A stretch of 17,284 nucleotides of DNA from Kiritimatiellia bacterium. GTDB taxonomy: Bacteria; Verrucomicrobiota; Kiritimatiellia; RFP12; UBA1067. The first letter of the stretch is position 1. Each line of letters opens with the position of its first letter. The stretch is from the NCBI GenBank assembly GCA_904502135.1, contig CAJGDE010000034.1, positions 1 to 17,284 on the forward strand, in the 5' to 3' direction. A program made the translations under genes and the position numbers. The notes under the pieces were generated by a model, which saw only the letters and a program-made list of their open reading frames with translations, did not search any database and had not been told where the DNA came from. Below, one piece after another: positions 1 to 6,859 of this stretch.

Positions 1-200
1 AAGGTTGCGCAGCAACGGCGAAGCCGCCCGCAAGGGCCCGCGGAGCAAGGACGCGCAAATCGCCCATATCAAAAGGCGAGTACCGTTGGGCGAAAAAACG
101 CCGCACGTTGACAAGGCAAGAACGCAAGCAAGACGGAAAGGGAAGCACAAGTAACTCTCTACAGCGGTTGCATGGGTGCCTAACCGTTCACTAGAATTTT
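1..200. other. GC-rich hairpin-rich stretch without a recognised gene
   Basis: No gene is convincing here. The first 60 bases are about 68% GC by hand count, against roughly 37% in bases 181-240. Several perfect inverted repeats follow each other: GTTGC/GCAAC at 4-16, GGCG/CGCC at 17-28, GCCC-GCAA-GGGC at 26-37 (a GNRA-type loop), CGCCCA/TGGGCG at 61-92, GGCG/CGCC around six A at 89-102, and CGGTT/AACCG at 165-186. CAAG occurs seven times. All this fits the end of a structured RNA or of a dispersed repeat, and the sequence begins inside it. I could not match it to RNase P RNA, tmRNA, SRP RNA or an attC site. Frame 3 is open from 3 to 197, but its composition (Lys/Arg/Ala-rich, no domain) does not look like a protein. 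Confidence 0.3.
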
Positions 201-207
201 AAGGCAG

Positions 208-236
208 TTGTGGTTTTATGCGCGTTTTGGTATAAT
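208..236 (+). promoter_or_regulatory. Sigma-70-type promoter for the cysteine desulfurase operon
   Basis: TTGTGG at 208-213 (-35) is separated by 17 bases from a perfect TATAAT at 231-236 (-10). TGG directly precedes the -10, giving an extended -10. Transcription would start near 243, leaving an untranslated leader of about 65 bases. That leader holds a short GGGT/ACCC hairpin at 267-280. This is the best-formed promoter in the window. Confidence 0.7.
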
Positions 237-307
237 TACTCAACTTCGAAGGATGGCGTTCGGAGCGGGTGATTTTACCCATTAATAGCGTATATATGGT
301 TTAAGTC

Positions 308-1495
308 GTGACAAAAACAGTCTATTTTGACAATAATGCGACAACAAGAGTCGCAGATGAAGCGCGTGACGTGATGTTGCCGTTTTTAGGCGAACTTTAC
401 GGCAATCCCAGTTCTATGCACGCTTTCGGCGGACAGATTGCGAAATTTGTTGAACGCTCGAGAGAAGAGGTGGCGAAATTTATCAATGCCGAGCCTGATG
501 AAATAATCTTTACTTCATGCGCTACTGAGTCCGATAACGCGGCGATACGAGGGGCTGCCGAATATATCGGTTCATCTGCGAAGATTATCACTTCCCAAGT
601 TGAGCACCCTGCCGTACTTCAGCCATGCAGAAGACTGAAGGCTCTTGGTCATGATGTTGTTGAAATCGGCGTTGATTCTCTCGGCCGTCTCGATCTCGAT
701 CAATTTAAATCACAGCTCGCTAATTCCCAAAAAGCGGTTGTCTCCATAATGTGGGCCAACAACGAGACGGGAATTGTTTTCCCGATGGATGAAATCGCTC
801 AACTCTGCAAGCAATATGGGGCTTTGCTGCATACGGATGCGGTGCAGGTCGCAGGTAAAATACCTGTAGACGTTAAAAAAACTCCCGTTGACATGCTTTC
901 AATGTCGGGGCATAAATTTCATGCGCCCAAAGGAATCGGTTTTCTTTATGTGAGACGCGGAACCAAGTTAAAGCCGTTCATGCTCGGCGGACATCAGGAG
1001 AGCGCTCGCCGCGCAGGGACAGAGAACGTTCCGTACATTGTCTCGCTTGCAAAGGCTTGTGAATTGGCGCGTCTTAATATGGCCGAAGAACAAGAATCGC
1101 TTGCGGCGATGCGGGATAGGCTTGAAGAAGGTATTTTGAAGTCGTGCCCGAACGTAAGAGTAAACGGTGACCCCAAGTTGCGCTTGCCTAATACGCTTAA
1201 TGTGAGCTTTGAGTATATTGAGGGAGAGGCGATAGCTTATAAACTTTCGGATGAGGGTATTTGCATATCTACAGGCTCTGCATGCGCGTCGGGCTCGCTC
1301 GAACCCAGCCATGTGATACGCGCCATGGGAGTGCCTTTTACGGCGTTGCACGGCAGCGTCAGATTTTCGCTGTCGCGGTACAATACGATGGAAGAGGTTG
1401 AATATGTGCTCAAGAAATTGCCGCCAGTAATCAAGGAGCTCAGAGACCTTTCTCCCTTTGGTCCGGATAACGCTCCGCCAGATCTTTTCAAATGA
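308..1495 (+). CDS. nifS: Cysteine desulfurase, NifS/IscS class (PLP-dependent)
   Basis: This PLP enzyme takes sulfur from L-cysteine as a persulfide, giving alanine, and supplies Fe-S cluster and thio-cofactor assembly in the cytosol. It has the full family length (395 residues). Visible landmarks are the N-terminal YFDNNATT, His100 of VEH, Asp177 and Gln180 of HTDAVQ, the PLP lysine K203 in SGHK, RRAGTEN at 234-240, and the catalytic Cys326 in the loop SACASGSLEPSHV. That longer loop is group I (NifS/IscS) rather than SufS. The start is GTG; an in-frame TAA at 302-304 excludes anything further upstream, and no strong ribosome binding site is visible. No iscU, nifU or iscR lies beside it, so general Fe-S supply is as likely as nitrogenase maturation, and the symbol could equally be iscS. 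It heads a likely operon with a lipoprotein and glyS. Confidence 0.93.
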   Translation: MTKTVYFDNNATTRVADEARDVMLPFLGELYGNPSSMHAFGGQIAKFVERSREEVAKFINAEPDEIIFTSCATESDNAAIRGAAEYIGSSAKIITSQVEHPAVLQPCRRLKALGHDVVEIGVDSLGRLDLDQFKSQLANSQKAVVSIMWANNETGIVFPMDEIAQLCKQYGALLHTDAVQVAGKIPVDVKKTPVDMLSMSGHKFHAPKGIGFLYVRRGTKLKPFMLGGHQESARRAGTENVPYIVSLAKACELARLNMAEEQESLAAMRDRLEEGILKSCPNVRVNGDPKLRLPNTLNVSFEYIEGEAIAYKLSDEGICISTGSACASGSLEPSHVIRAMGVPFTALHGSVRFSLSRYNTMEEVEYVLKKLPPVIKELRDLSPFGPDNAPPDLFK

Positions 1496-1522
1496 TCGAA
1501 GAAGTAAAAAGCGAGATATGAA

Positions 1523-1813
1523 ATGAGAAAAGTAATAAGCATTTTTACGGTTTTTCTTATAGCGCTTGCGCTTGCAGGCTGCCGCCGCACGGATGTAAGA
1601 ACTTTTACGTTGACGCTTCCGGACTTGAAGGAGGCTGATAAAGTCACAATTAGAGGGGCTCTTTCAAAATACGGCGGTATCGACAAAGATTCATACGTTT
1701 GGGATCTTGAAAAAAAGACGTTAACCCTTAAATACGATTCCATGCAGATAGCTAAAACGAATATCCGCATGGCGATCGAAGAAAAAGGTGTTGCGGTAGA
1801 CTGGAATAAATAA
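1523..1813 (+). CDS. Small lipoprotein with HMA-like fold lacking CxxC
   Basis: This 96-residue protein has a type II signal sequence: MRK, a hydrophobic stretch, then the lipobox LAGC with the lipidated Cys at residue 20. The mature part, about 75 residues, follows the beta-alpha-beta-beta-alpha-beta pattern of heavy-metal-associated (HMA) domains. It has a first strand TFTLTLP, a helix ending ALSKYGGID, strands around VWDLEKKTLTLKYD, a second helix NIRMAIEEKG and a short last strand. The metal-binding CxxC expected after the first strand is absent, so copper or zinc binding by the usual ligands is unlikely. It would be anchored to a membrane on the outer side. It lies 27 bases after the cysteine desulfurase and 24 before glyS, probably on one transcript. 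I do not know its function; the fold call is from pattern only. Confidence 0.7.
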   Translation: MRKVISIFTVFLIALALAGCRRTDVRTFTLTLPDLKEADKVTIRGALSKYGGIDKDSYVWDLEKKTLTLKYDSMQIAKTNIRMAIEEKGVAVDWNK

Positions 1814-1837
1814 TTTAACAAAGAAAGAAGGTTAAAG

Positions 1838-3409
1838 ATGGCTAGTTCCTTAGATGCATTAAGCGCGCTTTGCAAACGCCGCGGTTTTATTTACCATAGT
1901 TCGGAAATATATGGCGGGATGCCTGGCTTTTGGGATTACGGCCCTTTGGGAAGCGAACTTAAAAACAACGTGAAGCAGGCCTGGTGGCAGTTCACCGTGC
2001 GCGGGCGTGAAGATGTTGTCGGCCTTGACGCGACGATTATAATGCATCCGAAAATCTGGAAAGCCTCTGGCCATCTTGATACATTTGCCGATCCTATGAC
2101 GATGTGTAAGGATTGCAAAAAACTGATGCGCGCCGACCAGATAAAAGATATTTACGCCGATCAGAACAAGAAGCCTCAGCCTAAAATAGCGGGCAGCGAC
2201 TTCTTCTGCCCTTATTGCGGCGGCGAGCTCACCGAGCCAAAACCGTTCAATCTTATGTTCAAGACCGTCGTCGGCCCAATTGATGATGCCGCCAACACGG
2301 CTTACCTAAGGCCTGAAACGGCGCAGGCGATTTTTGCTCAGTTCCAGAACGTTACTTCAACTTCGCGTCAGAGCGTCCCTTACGGGATTGCCCAGATGGG
2401 TAAGAGCTTCCGCAATGAAGTTACTCCGAGAAACTATATTTTCCGCAGCCGCGAGTTTGAGCAGATGGAGCTCGAGTTCTTTATTCGTCCTGATGAGGCC
2501 GTGGAAATCATGTACGGTAAGGTCGTCACTCTTGCGGACAATCCCGATCTCAACGGTCCTGTGCAGGACGATTGGGGCTGGGAAGTCTGGCATAAGTACT
2601 GGGTTGAGCAGCGCAAGAAATTTCTCAATGCGGTGGGTCTGCCGACCGAGCGTTTTGTTGAATATTGGCAGAAGAGCGATGAGCTTGCCCATTATGCACG
2701 CGCTTGCGTCGATATCGAATATGATTTCCCGTTCGGTCGTCAGGAGCTTGAAGGTATTGCCGCGAGAAGCGATTTCGATCTTTCACAGCATCAGAAACAT
2801 TCCGGCGAGCCGCAGACCGTTTTTGACGATCCGTTGAAGCAGGCCGCCAAGAAAATGGACGAGGCCGCGAGAAAGGCCTTCATCGAGAAGGTTCAGGCCG
2901 ATTGGGTTAAGCGTGGGAAGGATGCGCTTGAGGCGGAGAAGTTCTGTCTGAATCTTTTCGACGGAAAATACGTCCCTCACGTTATCGAGCCTTCGGCGGG
3001 CGTTGACCGTCTTATGTTGGCGCTCCTGTGCGAAGCGTATGAAGAAGAGAAGCTTGTCGATGACAAGGGTAAAGAGGATATCCGCACGGTTTTGAGATTC
3101 AGCCCCAAGGTCGCCCCGATCAAGGTTGCGATTTTCCCGCTCATAAAGAAAGATGAAGCTCAGGATAAGCTCGCGCGCGAAATCTTTTCCAAGCTCCAGA
3201 AGAAGGTTAATGTGATGTGGGACGTATCCGGCGCGATCGGGCGTCGCTACCGCCGTCAGGATGAAGCAGGCACGCCCTGGTGCATTACCGTCGACGCGCA
3301 GTCCGTGGAAGACGGCACGTTTACCGTGCGCGAGCGCGATTCTATGCAGCAAAAGCGCATGACATACGCCGAGTTTCTGGCAATGATGTATGAAGCGCTT
3401 GAATTCTAA
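1838..3409 (+). CDS. glyS: Glycyl-tRNA synthetase, homodimeric class II type
   Basis: It charges tRNA-Gly with glycine in the cytosol. At 523 residues it is the single-chain (alpha2) type, not the two-subunit GlyQ/GlyS type of many Gram-negative bacteria. The N-terminal region has DYGPLG (33-38). A zinc-ribbon-like set, C90/C93 and C124/C127, precedes KPFNLMF. Class II motif 2 lies at 191-216 (FRNEVTPRN, then FRSREFEQMELEFF) and motif 3 at about 385-398 (PSAGVDRLMLAL). The anticodon-binding domain runs from about 428 to the end. The charged stretch at 330-380 makes it longer than the shortest bacterial forms. The ATG has a good Shine-Dalgarno, AGAAGG at 1826-1831, six bases away. The symbol is sometimes given as glyQS. 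It probably ends the first operon. Confidence 0.95.
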   Translation: MASSLDALSALCKRRGFIYHSSEIYGGMPGFWDYGPLGSELKNNVKQAWWQFTVRGREDVVGLDATIIMHPKIWKASGHLDTFADPMTMCKDCKKLMRADQIKDIYADQNKKPQPKIAGSDFFCPYCGGELTEPKPFNLMFKTVVGPIDDAANTAYLRPETAQAIFAQFQNVTSTSRQSVPYGIAQMGKSFRNEVTPRNYIFRSREFEQMELEFFIRPDEAVEIMYGKVVTLADNPDLNGPVQDDWGWEVWHKYWVEQRKKFLNAVGLPTERFVEYWQKSDELAHYARACVDIEYDFPFGRQELEGIAARSDFDLSQHQKHSGEPQTVFDDPLKQAAKKMDEAARKAFIEKVQADWVKRGKDALEAEKFCLNLFDGKYVPHVIEPSAGVDRLMLALLCEAYEEEKLVDDKGKEDIRTVLRFSPKVAPIKVAIFPLIKKDEAQDKLAREIFSKLQKKVNVMWDVSGAIGRRYRRQDEAGTPWCITVDAQSVEDGTFTVRERDSMQQKRMTYAEFLAMMYEALEF

Positions 3410-3434
3410 GGCGCAATTCATCCATAAAATAATG

Positions 3435-3440
3435 TATAAT
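3435..3440 (+). promoter_or_regulatory. Possible -10 box upstream of guaB
   Basis: A perfect TATAAT lies in the AT-rich 58-base gap between glyS and guaB. No good -35 box is present at the right distance, and there is no TGn extension. It would give a leader of about 20 bases ending in the GGAGA ribosome site at 3456-3460. AT-richness alone could produce it. Confidence 0.4.
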
Positions 3441-3467
3441 ATAAGATAATTTAATGGAGACAGAGTT

Positions 3468-4961
3468 ATGAATAAGCATCTTGATGAATTCATGAAAGCC
3501 TTCCCGTTCGAAGGGCTTACATATGACGATGTAACGCTCGTTACTCAATATGCGGATTTCCTTCCGGATGATGCGAGTTTGGAAACGCGCCTCACCTCGC
3601 GCATAAAAATGAAAACTCCGTTTATTTCCGCGGCGATGGATACGGTAACGGAGGCCCCGATGGCTATCGCGATGGCGCTCGAGGGCGGCATCGGCGTCAT
3701 CCACAAAAATCTTGAAGATTACGAGCAGGCGGAGCAGGTCGCAAAGGTAAAAAATCACCTTAACGGACTTATCGCTTCTCCCGTATGTTTTCATGAGGAT
3801 GACGACATTAGCTTCCTGAGAAGAGAAAAGGCGGAGAGAAAGCTTAAATTCAACGGCTATCCTGTATTGGATAAAAACGACTGCCTTGTCGGAATGATCA
3901 CGGGCTCTGATATGCGCTTTGCGCCGCAGAACGCGATGAAGCTTAAAGACGTCATGCAGAAGACGCTTTTGACGGCTAAGCCCGGCACGTCCCTTAAGAA
4001 GGCGTATGAGATTATGCGAGCCAACAAGATCGGCAAGCTTCCTCTCGTCGACCGTAAAGGGCACATCACCGGGTTGTACAGTTTTACAGACGTGCAGCGC
4101 ATCGTTGAGAATTCGAATTCATCCGCGAACTGCGATGATAAATTCCGTCTTCGCGTGGCGGCGTCCGTTTCTGGCGGAGCCGGAGACCATGTTCGTATGG
4201 AAAAACTCGCGGATGCTGGAGTGGATGTCGTCGTCGTCGACTCTGCGCACGGCCATTCCAAGGGTATAATTGATATGACGAAGTGGATCGTCAAGCACTT
4301 CCCCAAGATTGATGTCATCGCCGGCAATATTGCTACCGGTGAGGCGGCCGTTGCTCTTGCAAAGGCGGGCGCTCACGCTGTAAAGGTGGGTATTGGGCCT
4401 GGCTCAATCTGCACGACTCGCGTCGTTTGCGGCGTTGGCATTCCTCAGCTTACGGCCGTATACTCCGCGGCCAAGGCGCTTAACGGCGCGATACCGGTAA
4501 TCGCCGATGGAGGCATCAAGATCTCCGGTGATGTGCCGAAGGCGTTGGCGGCTGGCGCAGATACTGTCATGCTCGGCAGCGTTTTGGCCGGAACCGAGGA
4601 GTCTCCCGGCGAGAAGATTTATTCCAACGGCCGTCAATACGTCGTTTATCGCGGCATGGGTTCTATGGCTGCGCTTAAAAACGGAAAGGGCAGCAGAGCG
4701 AGATATTTCCAGGATAACGAGTCCGAGGATGATCTTGTTCCGCAGGGCATCGAAGGAATGGTGCCTTACTCCGGCCGCGTAAAGTCGATCATGACTCAGT
4801 TCTGCGGCGGGCTTCGCGCTTCGCTCGGCTATTGCGGAACGAAGACTATCGCCGAGCTTCAAAAGCGCGGCAAGTTCTACCGTGTGACATCCGCCGGCCT
4901 TAAAGAGGCAAGACCGCATGATATCACCATAACCAAAGAAGCTCCAAACTACAGAACTTGA
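3468..4961 (+). CDS. guaB: Inosine-5'-monophosphate dehydrogenase
   Basis: IMPDH oxidises IMP to XMP with NAD+, the committed step of guanine nucleotide synthesis; the active form is a cytosolic tetramer. The 497 residues match the normal length and order. The barrel begins at LTYDDVTLV (17-25). Two CBS domains are inserted at about 98-213 (Bateman module, usually a purine-nucleotide sensor). The second half of the barrel carries DSAHGHS (258-264), the catalytic Cys315 in GPGSICTTR, the phosphate-binding region ADGGI, YRGMGS (394-399), and the flap Arg412-Tyr413 dyad in RARYF. QGIEG at 426-430 follows. A ribosome site GGAGA at 3456-3460 sits seven bases before the ATG. Its stop overlaps the next gene (TGATG), coupling it to the signal peptidase although the functions are unrelated. 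Confidence 0.96.
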   Translation: MNKHLDEFMKAFPFEGLTYDDVTLVTQYADFLPDDASLETRLTSRIKMKTPFISAAMDTVTEAPMAIAMALEGGIGVIHKNLEDYEQAEQVAKVKNHLNGLIASPVCFHEDDDISFLRREKAERKLKFNGYPVLDKNDCLVGMITGSDMRFAPQNAMKLKDVMQKTLLTAKPGTSLKKAYEIMRANKIGKLPLVDRKGHITGLYSFTDVQRIVENSNSSANCDDKFRLRVAASVSGGAGDHVRMEKLADAGVDVVVVDSAHGHSKGIIDMTKWIVKHFPKIDVIAGNIATGEAAVALAKAGAHAVKVGIGPGSICTTRVVCGVGIPQLTAVYSAAKALNGAIPVIADGGIKISGDVPKALAAGADTVMLGSVLAGTEESPGEKIYSNGRQYVVYRGMGSMAALKNGKGSRARYFQDNESEDDLVPQGIEGMVPYSGRVKSIMTQFCGGLRASLGYCGTKTIAELQKRGKFYRVTSAGLKEARPHDITITKEAPNYRT

Positions 4962-5755
4962 TGGCTAAAAAGACTTTTCAAGACTACGGCCGTGAATGGC
5001 TTGATACATTGGTCGTCGCGATTTCGGTCGCGATGGCCTTTCGCGCTTATTTTTACGAGCCGTTCAATATTCCTACAGGGTCGATGCAAGAGACGCTTTG
5101 GGGGCATCATACTAAGGCGAACGTGGAAAAGACGGCGTGGGACGTTTTTCCGCTGTCGGTTGCCAAGTGGGTGTGGACCGGCTCTCGCACAGTTGAATGG
5201 AAGGCGCCTTCTACAGGCACGATTCGCTGTATTCCCAGGGGCGACGGCTATGCCAACGTCTATGTCGGTTTGTCGCCAAAGGCCTTTAAAATTCCGACCG
5301 ACGCAATAATGGCCCTTGAAGGGAAGTTTGTAAGAGAGGGTGAAGTGTTTTGGAAAGGTGAAATTTCATTAGGCGATTTCGTCTTTGTCAATCGTTGGAA
5401 ATGGAATTTCTTTCAGCCGAAAAATGGCGAGGTGATGATCTTTTCTACAACCGGCATCGGTGAGCATCCATCTGGCCAGTATCTCGGCGCGGATAAAAAG
5501 CGCTATTTGCTGCAGCAGGGAACTCATTACATAAAGCGCATGAAAGCCCGTCCCGGCGAGACGTATCTTTTGGAGCATCCGATCCCCGGCGGCCCGAAAA
5601 GCGTTACGATGGGCAAGGATGAGTTTTACGCCTGCGGAGATAATTTCAACAACAGTTTGGATAGCCGCTACTGGGGGACTGTCCCCAGAGCGAATCTACG
5701 AGGTTTGGGCTCAGTTGTTTTCTGGCCTTTCAGTGAATGGAGGATTATACGATGA
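4961..5755 (+). CDS. lepB: Signal peptidase I with a large insertion
   Basis: Signal peptidase I removes signal peptides from exported proteins at the outer face of the inner membrane. Of 264 residues, about 13-31 form one membrane anchor. The catalytic Ser41 is in PTGSM, the general base Lys192 in YIKRMKARPGE, box C is GDFVFVNRW (138-146), and box E is GDNFNNSLDSRYWG (226-239). Between Ser41 and box C lies an insertion of about 90 residues (48-136), where typical enzymes go almost directly from SMxPTL to GD. Parts of it (KAPSTGTIRCI at 81-91, EGKFVREGEVFWKGEI at 120-135) resemble the two halves of a lipoyl-like beta sandwich; this is inference. I chose the ATG at 4961, giving TGATG overlap with guaB, over the TTG one codon earlier. 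The stop overlaps the next gene as ATGA. Confidence 0.92.
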   Translation: MAKKTFQDYGREWLDTLVVAISVAMAFRAYFYEPFNIPTGSMQETLWGHHTKANVEKTAWDVFPLSVAKWVWTGSRTVEWKAPSTGTIRCIPRGDGYANVYVGLSPKAFKIPTDAIMALEGKFVREGEVFWKGEISLGDFVFVNRWKWNFFQPKNGEVMIFSTTGIGEHPSGQYLGADKKRYLLQQGTHYIKRMKARPGETYLLEHPIPGGPKSVTMGKDEFYACGDNFNNSLDSRYWGTVPRANLRGLGSVVFWPFSEWRIIR

Positions 5756-6834
5756 AATCAGTTGTCTTTACAGTATTAAGTGTCGCGGGCTTAATTGCAT
5801 CAGCTGCGACTTTCCCTGATTGGCAAGGGATTGAGCAGAAAAACTATATTTCGGGAAGAATGGTGTCAGCCTCTGATCTCAGACATAAAGTCGCAGTAGT
5901 CATTGAAATCGACAATGATGATAAGCTGGCGCAGAATATGAAATTGGCCGATAAGTTCGAGTCATTGAGCGAGGTCGTTCTCCGCAACGGCTCGTGGGAA
6001 ACTCTGCGCGACGAGGATTTTCCCCGCTCGACAATTTCATTCGTTTCGATTTTCGGCAAGAAGCCAAAACCTTCTCAGTTAAGCAGAAGGTCAAAGGCTG
6101 TTATGCCGGTTTATCATAATGTAAAGCTTATCGGTGTTGATTATGATAAGACTGAGCGTAAAAGGCCGTATGCGTATGTGTTTTCGGCAGAAGGTGGCGA
6201 ATCTATATGGAAAGGCGAGCTTACCGAGGCCTCCGTAGATGCGGTAAGAAAAGCTGTTAATTTATCAAGAAGAAAAGTTCCCGCCTGGACGCCGCTTACA
6301 GGCATAAGCGATCTTTCCGGTCTGCCGGATGTCGCCAAGTACTATAAGAGCGGGAAAATCAAGAATATGACGGCTGCCGCAATGGCTGCGATTAAATCTA
6401 AAGACCCTGAAATAAGCCGTCAAGGGCAGATCGTTTATGACGCGATAGAGCAGTATAAGAGCGATTTGCTTTTCCGTATATCGATAGAATTTACGGTTTC
6501 TCCCGTAAAGGCATATGCAGATGCGCAGCGCCTTGTCAAACTTTTTCCCTCTGAGAAAAAGAAGCTTGTTGAGTTTGATGCTTTCTTGAGTAAAAATCGT
6601 GAAGTCGCAACACTTGGAAAGATGATGGAAAAGGCTCTTTTGTTGAGAGATCCGATGTATAATCCCAAACCAGCTCAGCTCAAGGCTGATATTCAGATGC
6701 TTAAGAAGTGGCAGAATTTGTTGAAACTGATGGCGAAGGAAGCCGATGTCACATACTCGGGTCAAATGCTTCTTCTTTCAAGCATTTTGGAAGATCTTAT
6801 TTCTGAGGCTTCATCGCGCATCAGCGTAAAGTAA
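5752..6834 (+). CDS. Secreted protein of unknown function, possible thioredoxin-like N-terminal domain
   Basis: I do not recognise this family. The 360-residue product begins with a classical Sec signal peptide (MKS, a hydrophobic run, then ASAA), so it is probably periplasmic. Residues about 28-165 read like a thioredoxin/TlpA-type fold: a strand-rich VAVVIEID after a Gly-rich turn, a helix, the strand ISFVSIFG, VYHNVKLIGVD, and a strand pair AYVFSAEGG-ESIWKGEL followed by a helix. There is no CxxC, so redox activity is unlikely. Residues about 200-360 look mostly helical and Lys-rich. The start at 5752 is preferred because GGAGG at 5739-5743 lies eight bases upstream and it encodes the signal peptide at its very N-terminus. 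Starting at 5737 would add five residues (MEDYT) with no ribosome site. It is coupled to lepB (ATGA) and followed 25 bases later by the kinase. Confidence 0.7.
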   Translation: MKSVVFTVLSVAGLIASAATFPDWQGIEQKNYISGRMVSASDLRHKVAVVIEIDNDDKLAQNMKLADKFESLSEVVLRNGSWETLRDEDFPRSTISFVSIFGKKPKPSQLSRRSKAVMPVYHNVKLIGVDYDKTERKRPYAYVFSAEGGESIWKGELTEASVDAVRKAVNLSRRKVPAWTPLTGISDLSGLPDVAKYYKSGKIKNMTAAAMAAIKSKDPEISRQGQIVYDAIEQYKSDLLFRISIEFTVSPVKAYADAQRLVKLFPSEKKKLVEFDAFLSKNREVATLGKMMEKALLLRDPMYNPKPAQLKADIQMLKKWQNLLKLMAKEADVTYSGQMLLLSSILEDLISEASSRISVK

Positions 6835-6859
6835 TTCATTTGAGCAGGAGACTTGCAAT

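Noticed and set aside
40..60. GGAGCAAGG followed by CAAAT, resembling the conserved region IV of RNase P RNA
   Set aside because: The spacing differs (ACGCG between the parts), and the later conserved features (the TAGATGAATGACTG-like region and the ACAGAACCCGGCTTA-like 3' region) are missing.
128..140. GCAAGACGGAAAG, identical to a piece of 23S rRNA
   Set aside because: The match stops after 13 bases; neighbouring rRNA sequence does not continue.
85..184. GTTGGGC and GCCTAAC as possible attC core sites
   Set aside because: They occur in the reverse of the order needed for an attC site, and no cassette or integrase is present.
3..197. Open frame without a start in the first 200 bases
   Set aside because: Lys/Arg/Ala-rich with no recognisable domain; the opposite strand is also open, as expected for such biased sequence.
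1492..1521. Nine-codon frame (MIEEVKSEI) overlapping the cysteine desulfurase stop as ATGA
   Set aside because: Too short to judge and no ribosome site; likely chance, although it could link translation to the lipoprotein.
2783..3493. Long minus-strand open frame across glyS and into guaB
   Set aside because: Lies opposite well-identified genes, and its product shows no domain pattern; a shadow of codon bias.
4958..4960. TTG start for the signal peptidase
   Set aside because: The next codon is an ATG that gives the common TGATG overlap; a TTG adding one residue has no advantage.
5737..5751. Earlier ATG for the secreted protein
   Set aside because: It would overlap the GGAGG ribosome site and add residues before the signal peptide.
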